A stretch of 64,000 nucleotides of DNA from Verticillium longisporum (lineage: Eukaryota; Ascomycota; Sordariomycetes; Glomerellales; Plectosphaerellaceae), in NCBI GenBank assembly GCA_019188255.1, contig JAETXT010000006.1, positions 1,736,001 to 1,800,000 of the forward strand, written 5' to 3'. The position numbers were made by a program, and so were the translations under genes. Positions within the stretch are counted from its first letter, which is position 1. Each line of letters opens with the position of its first letter. The notes under the pieces were generated by a model. The model saw nothing but the letters and a program-made list of their open reading frames with translations, was not told the origin of the DNA and made no database searches. This document shows, piece after piece, positions 1 through 10,497 of the stretch.

Positions 1-2
1 AT

Positions 3-107
3 GATGGGTACGGTGGACAGGGCGACATCGCCATGATGCCTCTCGACAACAGAGGCCAGAAGGATCTGAATACGGCATACGAGCCGTACAGTTCGAGATT
101 CTTTTAG
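3..107 (+). CDS. 3' end of an unidentified gene, cut by the window edge
   Basis: An open frame enters from the left edge and stops at TAG after 34 codons. It reads as polar, protein-like sequence ending in a Tyr/Arg/Phe-rich tail (YEPYSSRFF). The ATG at position 1 is in another frame and stops after 11 codons. No domain can be recognised from so short a tail. A C-terminal exon of an upstream gene is the simplest reading, but chance cannot be excluded. Confidence 0.35.
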   Translation, partial: DGYGGQGDIAMMPLDNRGQKDLNTAYEPYSSRFF

Positions 108-304
108 GAAGGTTTGTAAAATATCCTTCGTCATGTCGAATCGCCGGATAAGGGCTATAATGATCACATCTTCGGTATTCTGATTCAGGTTTCGAGCTTA
201 GTTTGAAGCCCAGGGACCAAAAGGTGCTGCGTATTCAGTTGCCTGTGTTCCATTACTGATGACCTATGATCTAGGCGGTGGCAGTTTTAGAGACATTCTT
301 AGTC

Positions 305-1873
305 TCAAATCGGACCAGTACTTGACTCCATGATAGCTCCGGCGGCGGCTCGACCGGCACGCCTACCAAAGACAGCTCCTGACATCAAGCCGCTCCCGCC
401 AGGATAGTTCCCATAGAACAACCCTCCCATCATCTCGCCCACGCAGTAGAGCCCCTGCATCGGATTTCCGTCCTTCCCACTGATAAGTTGTGCTGACTCG
501 GGTTCGACCTGCAAGCCGCCGAAGGTGAAAGTGATTCCGCAGGTGACCTTGACAGCGACGAAAGGACCCTGATCCAATGATAAAGCCCAATTTGACTTGG
601 GTAGGTCGAGTCTTCTAATCGACGACTGTGTCGAGTAGCCGTCCTTGACCGCAGGATCCCAAGCGGCGTCCGGGTTCTCATGTTGGAATCCGTAGACGGC
701 TTCGTTATAGTCCCGGACAGTCCTGCTAAATTATTCTGCATCGTGCAAGCCTCGAGAAGCACATTTCTGGGCCAGCAACTCGATACTGTCTGCCGTGATA
801 CGTTCTACTCGCTCAGGTCGATACTCCTCGTCTCGCAGCCACTCAGCGCCGCGGGCGTCCCAAACCTGAAAGGCAACATGTTCTGGCTGCGAGAGGATAG
901 CTCTGCCAAACTTCGCGTACGTGTAGTTGCGAAAATCAACTCCCTCATCCACAAAGCGATGCCCATGAACGTTAATCATCAGACCCAGTGGGTAGCCCGA
1001 CTTGGTGTACTCATTGGACGCCTCGCGGTCGCCTGTGGTCGGATTCGCGGCTGCGTCCCACGCGACTGAGTGGCGTCCCGACCAATCCCCGACTGCTTTG
1101 GCGTTGAGGTCGCGGAGACACAGTTCAAGGCATGAACCTGTATTGAAGGGCGTGCCGCGAACCATGGCCTTGTCCCACCCAGGCCCGAGATGCTCGCTGC
1201 GCATGCGGGGATTGGACTCGAACCCCCCCGCAGCGAATATGATGGCCTTGGCATCGACTGTCTGCTGCCTCCCGTCTTTCTTGACCGTTACAATAGAGTT
1301 GCCGGTCGAGGAGTCATTCTGGACACTAATCAAGGTCGTGGACCATGAAACTGTCACTGCGCTGGCTTGGGCGGCGGCCCGGTGATCGGCAACAAGACCC
1401 TTCCCTCCGTCTTGCGTTTTCAGACACATACCGCCCCAAAACTTGATCTTTCCACCCACCTCGTATGCTTGTCGGTTGAAAGACAACTGAAAGCGGATCC
1501 CATGGCTGGCCAGCCATTTGATGGTCGAGTTGGAATCCTTCACAAGAATACGTGCGAGCTTAGGGTCAGACCTACCGGAGCAGACCCGTTCAATATCGTC
1601 CGAGAAATCCCGCTCGAGATAGGGAGCGAGTTCTATGTTGACTATTTGCTCAGGGCTGACGTTGTTGACAAGAGGTAGGACGTCTTGCAAGCCTCCGTGA
1701 ACGGTGCGATATGCAGCAGCCGTAAAGTAAGTGTTGCCGCCAGCCCACTCCTCCGGGCATGTGTCGATGAGGAGTACCCTCGCAGTGCCGGATTCGGCAG
1801 CAGAAATGGCGGCGGAAAAGCCAGCGTTTCCACTACCGACGACGAGGATATCACAACGGTCAGCCAGGACCAT
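305..1873 (-). pseudogene. FAD-dependent fumarate reductase/tricarballylate dehydrogenase-like oxidoreductase with in-frame stop
   Basis: The protein belongs to the FAD-binding fumarate reductase/succinate dehydrogenase flavoprotein family, closest to TcuA-type tricarballylate dehydrogenases, which oxidise small carboxylic acids with FAD. From the ATG at 1873, the dinucleotide-binding motif GSGNAG lies at residues 13-18, followed by a GGNTYFTAAAYRTVHGG stretch typical of TcuA. The C-terminal FAD/substrate segment (GLYCVGEMMGGLFYGNYPGG) is present near the 3' end. A single TAA at 733-731 (codon 381) interrupts the frame. Coding resumes in the same frame directly after it and runs to the stop at 305, giving about 521 sense codons. 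A longer frame extends upstream to 1954 only through a non-ATG codon. Splicing out the TAA would remove conserved sequence, so an intron looks unlikely. It could be a young pseudogene, a truncated protein, or a base error. Confidence 0.75.
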
Positions 1874-3201
1874 GGCGATCTTCAGGTGAACGATAAAGCA
1901 CGTCCCGGTGCTGAAGCGCGTATGAAGATGTTGCTGTGAAGGGATATCAAACACTCGTGTCGCTCAGAGAACACAATTTACCTGGGGCAAGTTGGAGTGT
2001 TGACGTTGCGTCGGTAAATCAGATCGTCGGCAGCGGGATCATCAAAACGTAAAATGACCCGCTCTTATGCACTCCCGCGGCAACAGATCCCGCGGGATAC
2101 TGAACATCTATGACGATGTGGTGTAACTGGCTTCGATTGAAAACTCCCAATGATGAATTAATTCTACATCCTGGATGGACATCAATCTGGTTAGAGATGA
2201 GCGTATGTTGAAGCACGCGCGCGGGAACCATGCCTTGAGATCGCTCGCTCACCTTACCTTCGGTGTCCTGGTTCATGTACCTTATGTGGAGACCATTTGC
2301 TTAATGAATTACAAAACCAAACAAACCTGCACCGTGACCAGAAAAGCATGGACTAACTCAAATCATATTAGTATCATCTGGTCGATGTGCGGTTAAGCAT
2401 TGGCATCTGAAACGTCAGCGTACAGCTCACGGCCCCCAAGCGCCAAGGCCAGACACGATCCGTTGCAGATTTCAGGTATCGAAGGGTGACCCATGCCTCA
2501 TCATTGAGAACCTTTGACCAAGTTGTAATCACTCTCTTCGCCGTACGGCTTCTGATCCATGATGGCAGGTCGCTACCCTTCAGTCATCTGACAATGATCG
2601 TTTCACGCCGCAAGGACCCTCCAGCCCTGCTCGAACACAAAGCCTCGAGAGGGCAGGCTAAGAGTCCACGACAGGGTTCAACCCTCCAATTGAGTGATCT
2701 GATCTCGCTGAGCTAGGCACAAGCCTTAGTGTAATCCGGACGGCATGTCATTAAGCCAAGCCACATGCTTTCGTCCAAGACACTTCTTTAGCGGGAAGGT
2801 ATAACACAGTAGGTGGATTCTGCGAAGCCCAAATCCCCGACGATAGCCCAGGTCTGAACTCTGCCACAGCTAGTTCAGCTTTGGGTATTTAGTTAGTTCA
2901 GGCTTTGTTTGTCTTCAATCAACAGGCATTCGTCCTGTTAAGTTACAGCAACTAAGAGACAAACTTTACAATCCTGGCTAGTCCTTGTGAGTCACTTTGC
3001 AGTGTTCCTCTTTTCGTTGTCAACACAGCCCTGCGTGTAACTCCCTCCGAAGTGAATTAATCACGCCTTGTCTTTAGTGTCAATCAACATATTGACAGCT
3101 TTCGCAGTTCGGTCAGTTACTCTTCATCATGCGCGGCGCATCGCTCTCTTACGCTACAGAAGCGGCTGCCTTGGCCTGCTAGAGCGTAGACCGCTGGTCA
3201 A
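1874..3201. other. Gene-poor stretch upstream of the FAD oxidoreductase gene
   Basis: No open frame here has an ATG, codon bias and recognisable protein content. It contains the promoter side of the FAD oxidoreductase gene, and otherwise I see only unstructured sequence. Confidence 0.5.
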
Positions 3202-3408
3202 TTAGCCCCTGGAACCTATCACCGTTGCCAAAAACCCCATACCGACAGCAAGTAGGAACTCTCGGGCCCAGATCCGCCAGTTCACTTTCTTGAGGGCTCC
3301 TACCTGTCGACTGGTCTCGTCGGGGCTTGTCCCCATGGCGAGTGACCTGCAGAAGTAGTTTGTCTTCCCCTTATTGACATGCACTCGAGGTGGCATCTTG
3401 ATTAGCAC
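3202..3408 (-). pseudogene. Possible gene remnant, short protein-like frame with C-terminal hydrophobic segment
   Basis: A 68-codon frame on the minus strand ends in a hydrophobic stretch (FLLAVGMGFLATVIG) that could be a membrane anchor, preceded by a basic region. Its amino-acid composition looks like real protein, but there is no support from a family. A second minus-strand frame lies about 250 bp upstream in transcript direction, so both may be pieces of one decayed gene. Chance ORF remains possible. Confidence 0.25.
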
Positions 3409-3657
3409 ATCTCCAGGTCGGTGGTCATGAATCTATATTCCTTCAAGCCTTGAGAGAAGTCAGGAGTTATCTAAACGTATCGTACGAAAGGACTGTTGCG
3501 AGACTCGATACGAAGCAGCCGAGGTTCTCCGTTCACCTCACTAAAAGCAAGGATGAATAAAGTCGGCAAAGAAGTACTTTACTAAGGTTAGCCTTTCCAG
3601 GCTGTCAGGTGACGCGACGGCAGATTACTTCACAAGGTCTTCGAAAGGCTTGATCAT

Positions 3658-3987
3658 TCATTCAAGGGCTTCGTCATGGAACATGTCATCGACAACTTCC
3701 TCTTCGCATTTGAGAACCTCCAGGCACTTGAAGTAGTACGCTTTGAATTCAGGCGAGTACTGAAACTGGAGTGGAAAGAGGGTCAAGTGAACGAAGTTAC
3801 CCTGACGTCGCACGTTGTTGTTGACGTCCCTGTTCCTGTTGCTTGGTATGTATGACTCGGTGAAATAATCGGGCGAACCTGTCACTTGGTCGGCGGCAAG
3901 AGGGAAGCTGGTTTTCCGTTGAGTCAATGTGTTGATAAGAATTGATATCCGATTCTCACCGCCAACAAAAAAGTTAATTATCACCAA
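3658..3987 (-). pseudogene. Possible exon or decayed gene fragment
   Basis: This minus-strand frame opens at a non-ATG codon and encodes 109 residues with balanced, protein-like composition (for example HLTLFPLQFQYSPEFKAYYF and an acidic C-terminus). It ends at a TGA. The same frame resumes with about ten more sense codons (MIKPFEDLVK) before a TAA, which fits a gene eroded by nonsense changes. I recognise no domain. It may belong with the frame at 3202-3408. Confidence 0.3.
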
Positions 3988-5015
3988 CCTTGTCTGATGA
4001 GCAGGTCACTGATTACTGGGTAGCTATGGAAGGGCAGGGATGTAGAAATTCTTATCTTGTCATACGAGTACAAGTCACTTGAATTAATTAATCTAGGTTT
4101 CAACCTTAAGAGCCAGGTCAGTGGACAAGTGTTACCTCGGCGTGAGGCTGGGATGGAAGAGAGACGACAGTATGATATGAAGTCTGGAAGGTTTCTACCG
4201 AGTACGACTTGGCGGCATTTACCAGGTGCGCACAATGCACCTGTCCAGGATCGGCATCTTCAGTTGGGGTGGACAGAGATGAAACCCGATGCTCCCTTTG
4301 GTTTCCTATATCTTTGCCTTTTCATAAGTCTGTGTATCCGTGTTTCGCCAGTCTTTCTCTATGAAAGCTTGCTCCTGAGTCAAGCATGCCAGCTCCCCAG
4401 TAAAAGCATCCGCCCTTTGTTAGCGTTCTGTCTAGTAAGGCCCGGCGAAACAGTAGACAGACTCTCTTTTCGGTTTTGCCCCAATACGACCAAGGCAAGT
4501 ATAGCCTTTCGACTCATTTCGCCTTGTCTTCTTCCTGGGCCCTACGTTGCAAGGACCCAGACCCCTTGCCGTGGGTTGGGCAGACAGCGCACGTCCGTAC
4601 CCCAGGTTTCACATGCGACCCCTGACCGGACAAGCTTTATGCTGGCAAACTTTCTATCTTTGGGATGATACAGGTCATGACGCAGAGATCTCATGATCCC
4701 CGTTCGATGGCCGTTTGCCGTCATGCGTTTCCTCGCGCTATTCTTGTGCTCGGTCGAGCCACGGGCACGGCGCAATGGATCGACCCCCCACGGGGGCGCT
4801 CAGAGCTCGGGTCCCCTGACAGCCATGTGTATAAGAGGGGGGAGATGCCCGGATGGGAAGCCAGTCACGCTACCTTTTGGAACACCACAAAGGCCTTCCT
4901 CAAAATTGACGATCGATCACTCGATATCTCTACAAGGCGAAACTCGGAAAGAGCTGCAATAAATCCAAAAAGCTCACAACCTTGAAAACTGAAGGACAAA
5001 AAGAGAGTCGCCAAA
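3988..5015. other. Intergenic stretch with a TATA-like box
   Basis: No supported coding frame is present. A TATA-like element (TATAAGAGG) starts at 4830, about 185 bp before the ATG at 5016, and could serve that small gene. Confidence 0.45.
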
Positions 5016-5294
5016 ATGACGGCCACCCATACAATCCAAAACTTCGCCGCCCAAACCTCCCCCGCCAACCCCTCGCCCTCGTCCCAGTCCCAGCACCAGC
5101 AGCCGCCACGCGGCCTCAGCCGCGTCTTCCTCCACCCCATACTCCAGCAACACCTCGACACGCACCCGCCGCCGCCGCGGCGCACAAGGCCGACGCCCCC
5201 AATGTCGCCGACCTCGTCGTCCCTCTCCGCCTTTTCCTCGCCGCACCCGTCGCCGACTACATCGACCGCGACCTCGGCGGGCGGGAGCAAGTGA
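5016..5294 (+). CDS. Small Pro/Ser-rich hypothetical protein (frame uncertain)
   Basis: An ATG in good fungal context (gccaaaATGacg) opens a 92-codon frame rich in Pro, Ser, Gln and Thr, with no recognised domain. Codon third positions are strongly G/C, as expected for coding DNA here. From about 5160 onward the +2 frame looks more protein-like (for example VADLVVPLRLFLAAPVADYI) and also has clean G/C third positions. The true protein may therefore change frame, through an indel or an unrecognised intron. It converges on the PTEN-type gene. Function is unknown. Confidence 0.4.
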   Translation: MTATHTIQNFAAQTSPANPSPSSQSQHQQPPRGLSRVFLHPILQQHLDTHPPPPRRTRPTPPMSPTSSSLSAFSSPHPSPTTSTATSAGGSK

Positions 5295-5701
5295 ATCGCG
5301 TTTTCACGGTGCGAACGCGCTGGAGTTTACGGCGCAAAGGACGTCCGTCTGGGGATTTTTCCACGTCTTTGAAAAGGACGCATGACCGGGAACAAAAGGG
5401 AACAGAGACCAGGCGTCAAGGCACCCGTCTAATTGAGCTTGCGGCGGTGAAACAACCGAGAAGCGGATGGGAATTGGAACGAAGCGCGGCGTACGGGGAC
5501 CGGGACGGCGTTACTTCACATCGCGGCGGACTTTCTATGCGCCGCCGGAAAGCTTCAGGACGAGCTTGGGAAAACTGGAACACATCGGAGACCGAATGGT
5601 TGTGTCGTTATTTTTTCGAGCAAGGAGAACATTTGAATGCATCGTTATTTCATGCAACATGTTATATGACACATTATCCGTCATGTCGTCTCTTTAACCG
5701 C
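5295..5701. other. Short intergenic region between convergent genes
   Basis: The 3' ends of the small gene and the PTEN-type gene face each other here. I see no further gene. It probably holds both 3' UTRs. Confidence 0.45.
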
Positions 5702-7771
5702 CTATTTGCTTGCCTGTGCCCCGGACGGCCCTATCGTCCTGCTCGCCGTGTCGGGATTGTCCAGCAATTCTGGGCCCGGCTCCTTGCCCTGCGGTATCAC
5801 GGGCGAGGAGACCTCGGCGGCCGGAGCCCCTTTGACGCCGTTCAGCTCCTCCTCGCCAGCGGGTCCGCTGATCCTGACGCCGGCCAGGGGATTGGCCTCG
5901 TCACCGGTAGCAGCCTGTCCGTCTCGGATCTCCTGGCTCTTGACGCTGCTGGCCTTGCTGACGTCCGCGCTGGCCGGATTCTCCGCCCGCAACCCGAGAT
6001 GCCTCTCCTGCTCCGGATCTTCGTGGTTGTTGCCCTTCCAGTCCGCAGGCTCCATCTGCGGCACCGCCGAGCCCTCCGGCGGCTCAACTACAATCTCTCC
6101 AGGGATATTGTCAGTCTGGTCCTGGCCTGGCCCATCGGTTGTCCCGGCGAGCCGCCACACCACAGCGATGCGGTCGAGCGCGCGGGACCCCTTGCGGCTG
6201 GACCCCTTAATGCCGTCCATGGCCTCCCAGTCAATGCTGAAGACGCCGCTGGTGTCGGGCTTGCCGTCCTGCTCGGGCCCGCTACCCTCGAAGAAAGCGT
6301 TGAACCAGACATGCGCCACGGCCGTGACCATTGTGAGGCCCAGCGACGAGGAGCTGCGGCTCCGTCGCTCGACCGAAATGTTAACGTCGCTGTTGGGAAT
6401 CTGCACGGGCTCGGTCGGCTTCAGGATGACGGCCATGCCGCCAGGCTCAGTCTCTGGAGACGCGTCCTCCGAGTACCCAGAGAGATGGCTGTTGGACGAG
6501 GCAGGCGAGTCAGTCGTGCCGTGGTGTCCAAGCCCCGTCTTGGTCTTTGTTTTAGCATTATGTAGCAGCGTCTTTGTGCGTCCGCCGAGGCGTTTCTTCG
6601 ACGAGCTGCGGCTGGGTGCCTCGTCAGATGGAGAAGCAACAGCAGCACCACCATCAACACCACCACCAGCAGCGCGGCTCTTGCGAGCCTTCTCACCGTT
6701 CGGATCCTCCAGGTTTGTGCTCTCCGCATACTCAGCCTCCTCGGGTGCGCCCTCGACGGTCCACGCCGCCGGCACGCCAGCGAGATCAAACATCATGTGG
6801 GCGACGCCACCGCCGTCCGTCTCGGGCGCGTTACCGTCAATAATGATCCTCTCCTTCTTCGAAAAAGTGTGGAAGATTTGTATCCTGCGGCCCGCATCAG
6901 CGAACCCCTCAATGTCGACCTTGACGCCGCTGCGCAGGCCCCAGACGTGGATCTCGACAATTTCGATGGGGCAGTCGACGTATTTCTTGCCGTGGCGCGC
7001 CCAGCGGTCGACGTACGAGACGGTGCGCAGCTGGCTGGGGATGGAGACGCCGGCGCCAAACTTGGGCCGCATGCGCCGCTCCGTGAAGCGCGTGAGGCCC
7101 TCCTCGGGCCGCCAGCCGCACTCGGCGATGAGGTAGCTGCAGGAGATGGTACCGCTGCGGCCCTTGCCGGCCTTGCAGTGGACGACGGCGACGCGCTTCT
7201 TCTTGTCCTTGCCGGTGACGGGAGCGTCGGTTTGTGTAGTGTTGCTTTGCGTCGCATCACTGGCGGGCTGTGTTGCTGCTGCTGCTGGTTCTGCTGCTGT
7301 GGCAGCGTCGACAGTCAAAGGCGCAGGGTTGCCATCGTGCAGGTCTCCGCCATGGAGCCAGTTGCGCATGCTCGCCATGATCATGGGCACGAGGCGAAAC
7401 GGTGGCGGGTGATGGTCAGGCCAGGGATAATGCCTGACGCGCCCGTAGACTTCCTCATCCGGGTATCCCGTTCCTTCGGCGCGAAACTCCCATATCGCCC
7501 ACTCCTTGTCGTGTCTGTCGTCGAGAAACTCGACCAGTTTGTCGACGGGGTTTCGGTAGGCTTTCTGTGGCCAGGTGGAGGAGGGGCCAGATCTGGGAGA
7601 GACGTCAACAGCTAGTTCATCACTCGGTCTAGCAGCAGCAGCAGCAGCAGCAGAAGAGGAAGAAGGTTCTTACGTCGCGATAATGTCAGAGGTCACATAG
7701 CACAGATCAATACCAGCCTCGGGATGCTGTGATCGCGGCCCAGCAACAATCTGCCTCAGTATGGAGGCCAT
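5702..7771 (-). CDS. PTEN-type phosphatidylinositol-3-phosphatase/dual-specificity phosphatase
   Basis: PTEN/TEP1 enzymes remove the 3-phosphate from phosphoinositides and so oppose PI3-kinase signalling. Exon 1 is 7771-7674 and exon 2 is 7592-5702, with an 81-nt intron (GTAAG..CCCAG) containing a CAG trinucleotide run. The join restores continuous PTEN homology (DLCYVTSDIIAT to AYRNPVDKLVEFL). The product is 662 residues. The P-loop HCKAGKGRSG lies at residues 171-180 with catalytic Cys172 and both Lys residues typical of lipid-phosphatase PTENs; Ser replaces the usual Thr. A PTEN-like C2 region follows, carrying a long Ser/Lys/Gly-rich insertion (roughly residues 320-420), then a Glu/Pro/Ala-rich tail. 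A 40-odd residue Ala/Thr-rich insertion sits just before the P-loop. Human PTEN is 403 residues, so this is a much extended fungal version. Confidence 0.93.
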
Positions 7772-8374
7772 TCTGCCAAGGTCTCAGAGGAAAGGCTCGG
7801 CTCGTTTGCAGTGCAGTGCAGAGATGGAAGTGCGTGTTCGACAGGGACCTTGGACAGAATGATGCCAAGTTGCCGCCGGAAAAAGAAGTGACAAGAAATG
7901 AAATGCTTTGTGCCTTGTACCTTGCTGAGCCTGACGTGGCCGAGGAGGAAGGTAGGTCGAGGCCTCCCGGCAGCCTTGGAAGGGGGAAGGCGAGTCGACG
8001 CCGTGTCGATGGCCTGAGCGACAGCGCCCCGCGTCCACTGTTTGGAGCAGCTGTCAGGTCAGGGCCCAATTGCAGTGGACGCATCTGGGCGACGTCATCA
8101 GAGGGCACAGAGGCAGCTCGAGGGCGCAAGCACGCTGATGGGGTGAGGTCCGTTAGTGGAGCCCGCCCGCCGTGGTGCCATGGTGTCACGCTGTAGTGGT
8201 GCCGTGGTGCCGTGGTATCCTGGTGGGGTTCATCCGCTTGTCGCTCTCTCCTGTGGCTCGCCCTCCCCGCGTCTGTGGCTGGTGACACATCATGGTCGAC
8301 TGGGAATCCTTGCCAACCACAAATCACCAAGCACGAGCAACCACAGCTACATCAGTAAGCTCCAGCTCACAAGC
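7772..8374. other. Intergenic region upstream of the PTEN-type gene
   Basis: No supported gene. It must include the PTEN-type promoter and leads into the heptamer satellite. Confidence 0.45.
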
Positions 8375-8375
8375 A

Positions 8376-8619
8376 CACAGCCCACAGCCCACAGCCCACA
8401 GCCCACAGCCCACAGCCCACAGCCCACAGCCCACAGCCCACAGCCCACAGCCCACAGCCCACAGCCCACAGCCCACAGCCCACAGCCCACAGCCCACAGC
8501 CCACAGCCCACAGCCCACAGCCCACAGCCCACAGCCCACAGCCCACAGCCCACAGCCCACAGCCCACAGCCCACAGCCCACAGCCCACAGCCCACAGCCC
8601 ACAGCCCACAGCCCACAGC
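8376..8619. repeat. Heptanucleotide tandem repeat (CCCACAG)n, about 34 copies
   Basis: The unit CCCACAG repeats essentially without error for about 240 bp. Because seven is not a multiple of three and the unit makes no stop codon, several frames stay open on both strands, producing artificial Pro-Thr-Ala-His-Ser-Pro-Gln or Gly-Cys-Gly-Leu-Trp-Ala-Val peptides. I do not treat these as genes. A shorter CACCAGG run follows near 8731-8760. Confidence 0.97.
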
Positions 8620-9197
8620 AGCACGACGCGCTTTACATGATCATAATCTTGACTCGGAAACACTATCGCAGGAAGACACAAAACACGGAAAACCCATGGC
8701 GCATGGGCACATGGCCTGTGCAGCTCGATCGAGGCACCAGGCACCAGGCACCAGGCACCCCAAGCGGGGAATCTCGCTCGCCCAGAATCGCCAACACCCC
8801 AGCCCCCAAGGGAATGGATCACAGAAAATGAAAAAGAAAGCCATGTAGACCGACCGCCGAGAGCCGAGTAAAGAAATGCCACGTTTCGTTTCCTTGATCA
8901 TTTGTCGTATTCATCCACGGCCTCTCCCCTTGTCTCCTCCCCTGCTGTTTTTCCGCCTGTCTCTTGTCCTTTCTCATTGATCAACCTCGTCATGGCTGGT
9001 GCTTGCAGCCGGACACATCTCATAACGTCGTGGTCCATGTCTGTACTCGGTCCCCTGACTGCCAGGGTCCTGACCCCTGACTACCAGGGGCCTGTCCACG
9101 CACATCGCCTTCGACACAGGCACGGTGCGGTGCGCTGTCACGCCGGAGAGGCGGTCGCGTCTCCCGGCGTGCAGCGGCTCGAACGACGTGTCGCCGT
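8620..9197. other. Intergenic region downstream of POM33-like gene
   Basis: No supported gene. It contains the short CACCAGG run near 8731-8760 and probably the POM33-like 3' UTR. Confidence 0.45.
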
Positions 9198-10497
9198 TTA
9201 GGACGTCTTCTTGGGCGCCGCGGCACCGCTGAGGTAGCGGTTGGCGTCCGTGAGTTTGTAGAACTGGCGGACGCCGTTCTTGACGGCCTCCCAGACCTGG
9301 CGAGCCTGGGGAGGAGTGCCCTGGTTGCCGACGGCTGAGTCGACGCGGGCCTCGAGCTCGCTGACGCTGTTCTGGATGTGCGTGCTCTGGGCGAAGCGCG
9401 CGCGCAGGAACGCCGTGTAGATGACAATCAGGATCCACGAGCGGCGCTGGAAGAGAATGGCCGAGAGCAGAACGCGGAACCACAGGGCGAGCTCCAGCTT
9501 GCCGACGATGGACATGGAAAAGTCGTAGTACTCCTTCACAAAGGCACCGATCTTGTCGGCAACGGCGTTCGTCTGCGGCTTGGCAGCGGCGGGCGAGGCG
9601 CCAGCGGCGGCGGGCGCAGGCTTGGAGGGCGAGATGGTGGGGATCAGGTTGGCGCGCGAGTACGTGGCAACGTGGAAGATGGAGTAGATGGTGTAGGGCA
9701 GAAGCGCCAGGGGGTACTGAGGGGCGAAGAGCCAGACGAGGGCCATGCCTGGAGAGGGGTCAGCGGTCAGCGGTCTGGGTCTGGGTGGGCGTGGGAAGGA
9801 AAGGCAACGGCGTGGAAGGAAAGGTGACGGCGTGGGGAGGCAAGGCAACGGCGTGGAAGGAAAGGTGACGGCGTGGCATACCGAGGTACTGGACGTTCTC
9901 ATCGCTGAGGATGGTGATGGGGTTCTGGAGGTTCTTGGCGCCGGAGCGAGCACGTGCCCTCCAGGTCTTGTAGACGACGATGCCGTAGGTGACGGCGGCG
10001 GCGACAAAGGCGGTGCGGTAGGAGAACTGCGCCATGCCCGAGTAGTAGTTCAGGCGGATCCACGAGAAGCCGTAGCGAATCGTGCAGAGGATCAGGACAG
10101 CATGGCTAGAGAGGCATGGTCAGCATTGTCGTCTCGAAGCGCTCGATAGTCTCGTTCCTTGTCGCGGCCGTCGGACCACGCCGGAGTGGAGAGGCATGCG
10201 CTCGGAGAGGGGGAGGGGGGTTGAGCGGGTGCGTGCTGGCTCCGCAAGTGCAGGACAGGCGAGACAGGCACACGACACATGCTACGATGCAGGACGTTCG
10301 GGGCGAGGAGAGACATACCCAGCGAACCAGCCGACTGGGAAAGACGAGGAGTCAGCAAGACGTCAAAAGCGGGCATGAGGCCAAAAGCAAAAGAGCGCAA
10401 AAGAGCGGTGGGCAAGACTGGACATACATTGCAGCGTCTGGGCGAGCTGGAGGAGGCGCTGTTGCAGCGGCAAATCAGCCGACGGAGGGGGAGCCAT
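9198..10497 (-). CDS. POM33: POM33/TMEM33-family nuclear pore and ER membrane protein
   Basis: Pom33/Per33 (TMEM33) proteins sit in the ER and nuclear envelope and help position nuclear pores. Four exons join in frame: 10497-10428, 10334-10319 (a 16-nt micro-exon), 10105-9882 and 9748-9198, giving 286 residues. Introns have GTATGT or GTATGC donors and CAG or TAG acceptors. The N-terminus is MAPPPSADLPLQQRLLQLAQ. Hydrophobic segments lie in exon 3 (TAFVAAAVTYGIVVYKTW), at the start of exon 4 (WLFAPQYPLALLPYTIYSIF) and further on (LWFRVLLSAILF and SWILIVIYTAFL). The third intron (9881-9749) holds imperfect tandem repeats of about 20-25 bp. The family call rests on topology, length and the RxxRWILIxIYxxFL-like region; it is not a catalytic family. 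Confidence 0.82.

Noticed and set aside
1207..1222. A B-box-like GGTTCGAGTCC on the minus strand resembling a tRNA T-arm
   Set aside because: It encodes the conserved Gly-Phe-Glu-Ser-Asn segment of the FAD oxidoreductase, and no tRNA cloverleaf forms around it.
5706..7136. Long plus-strand frame opposite the PTEN-type gene
   Set aside because: It is the antisense shadow of the PTEN-type coding sequence, with no domain of its own.
8156..8882. Long frames on both strands around the heptamer satellite, encoding Pro-Thr-Ala-His or Trp-Ala-Val-Gly-Cys repeats
   Set aside because: They exist only because the 7-bp unit contains no stop in any frame. No start context, codon bias or homology supports a protein.
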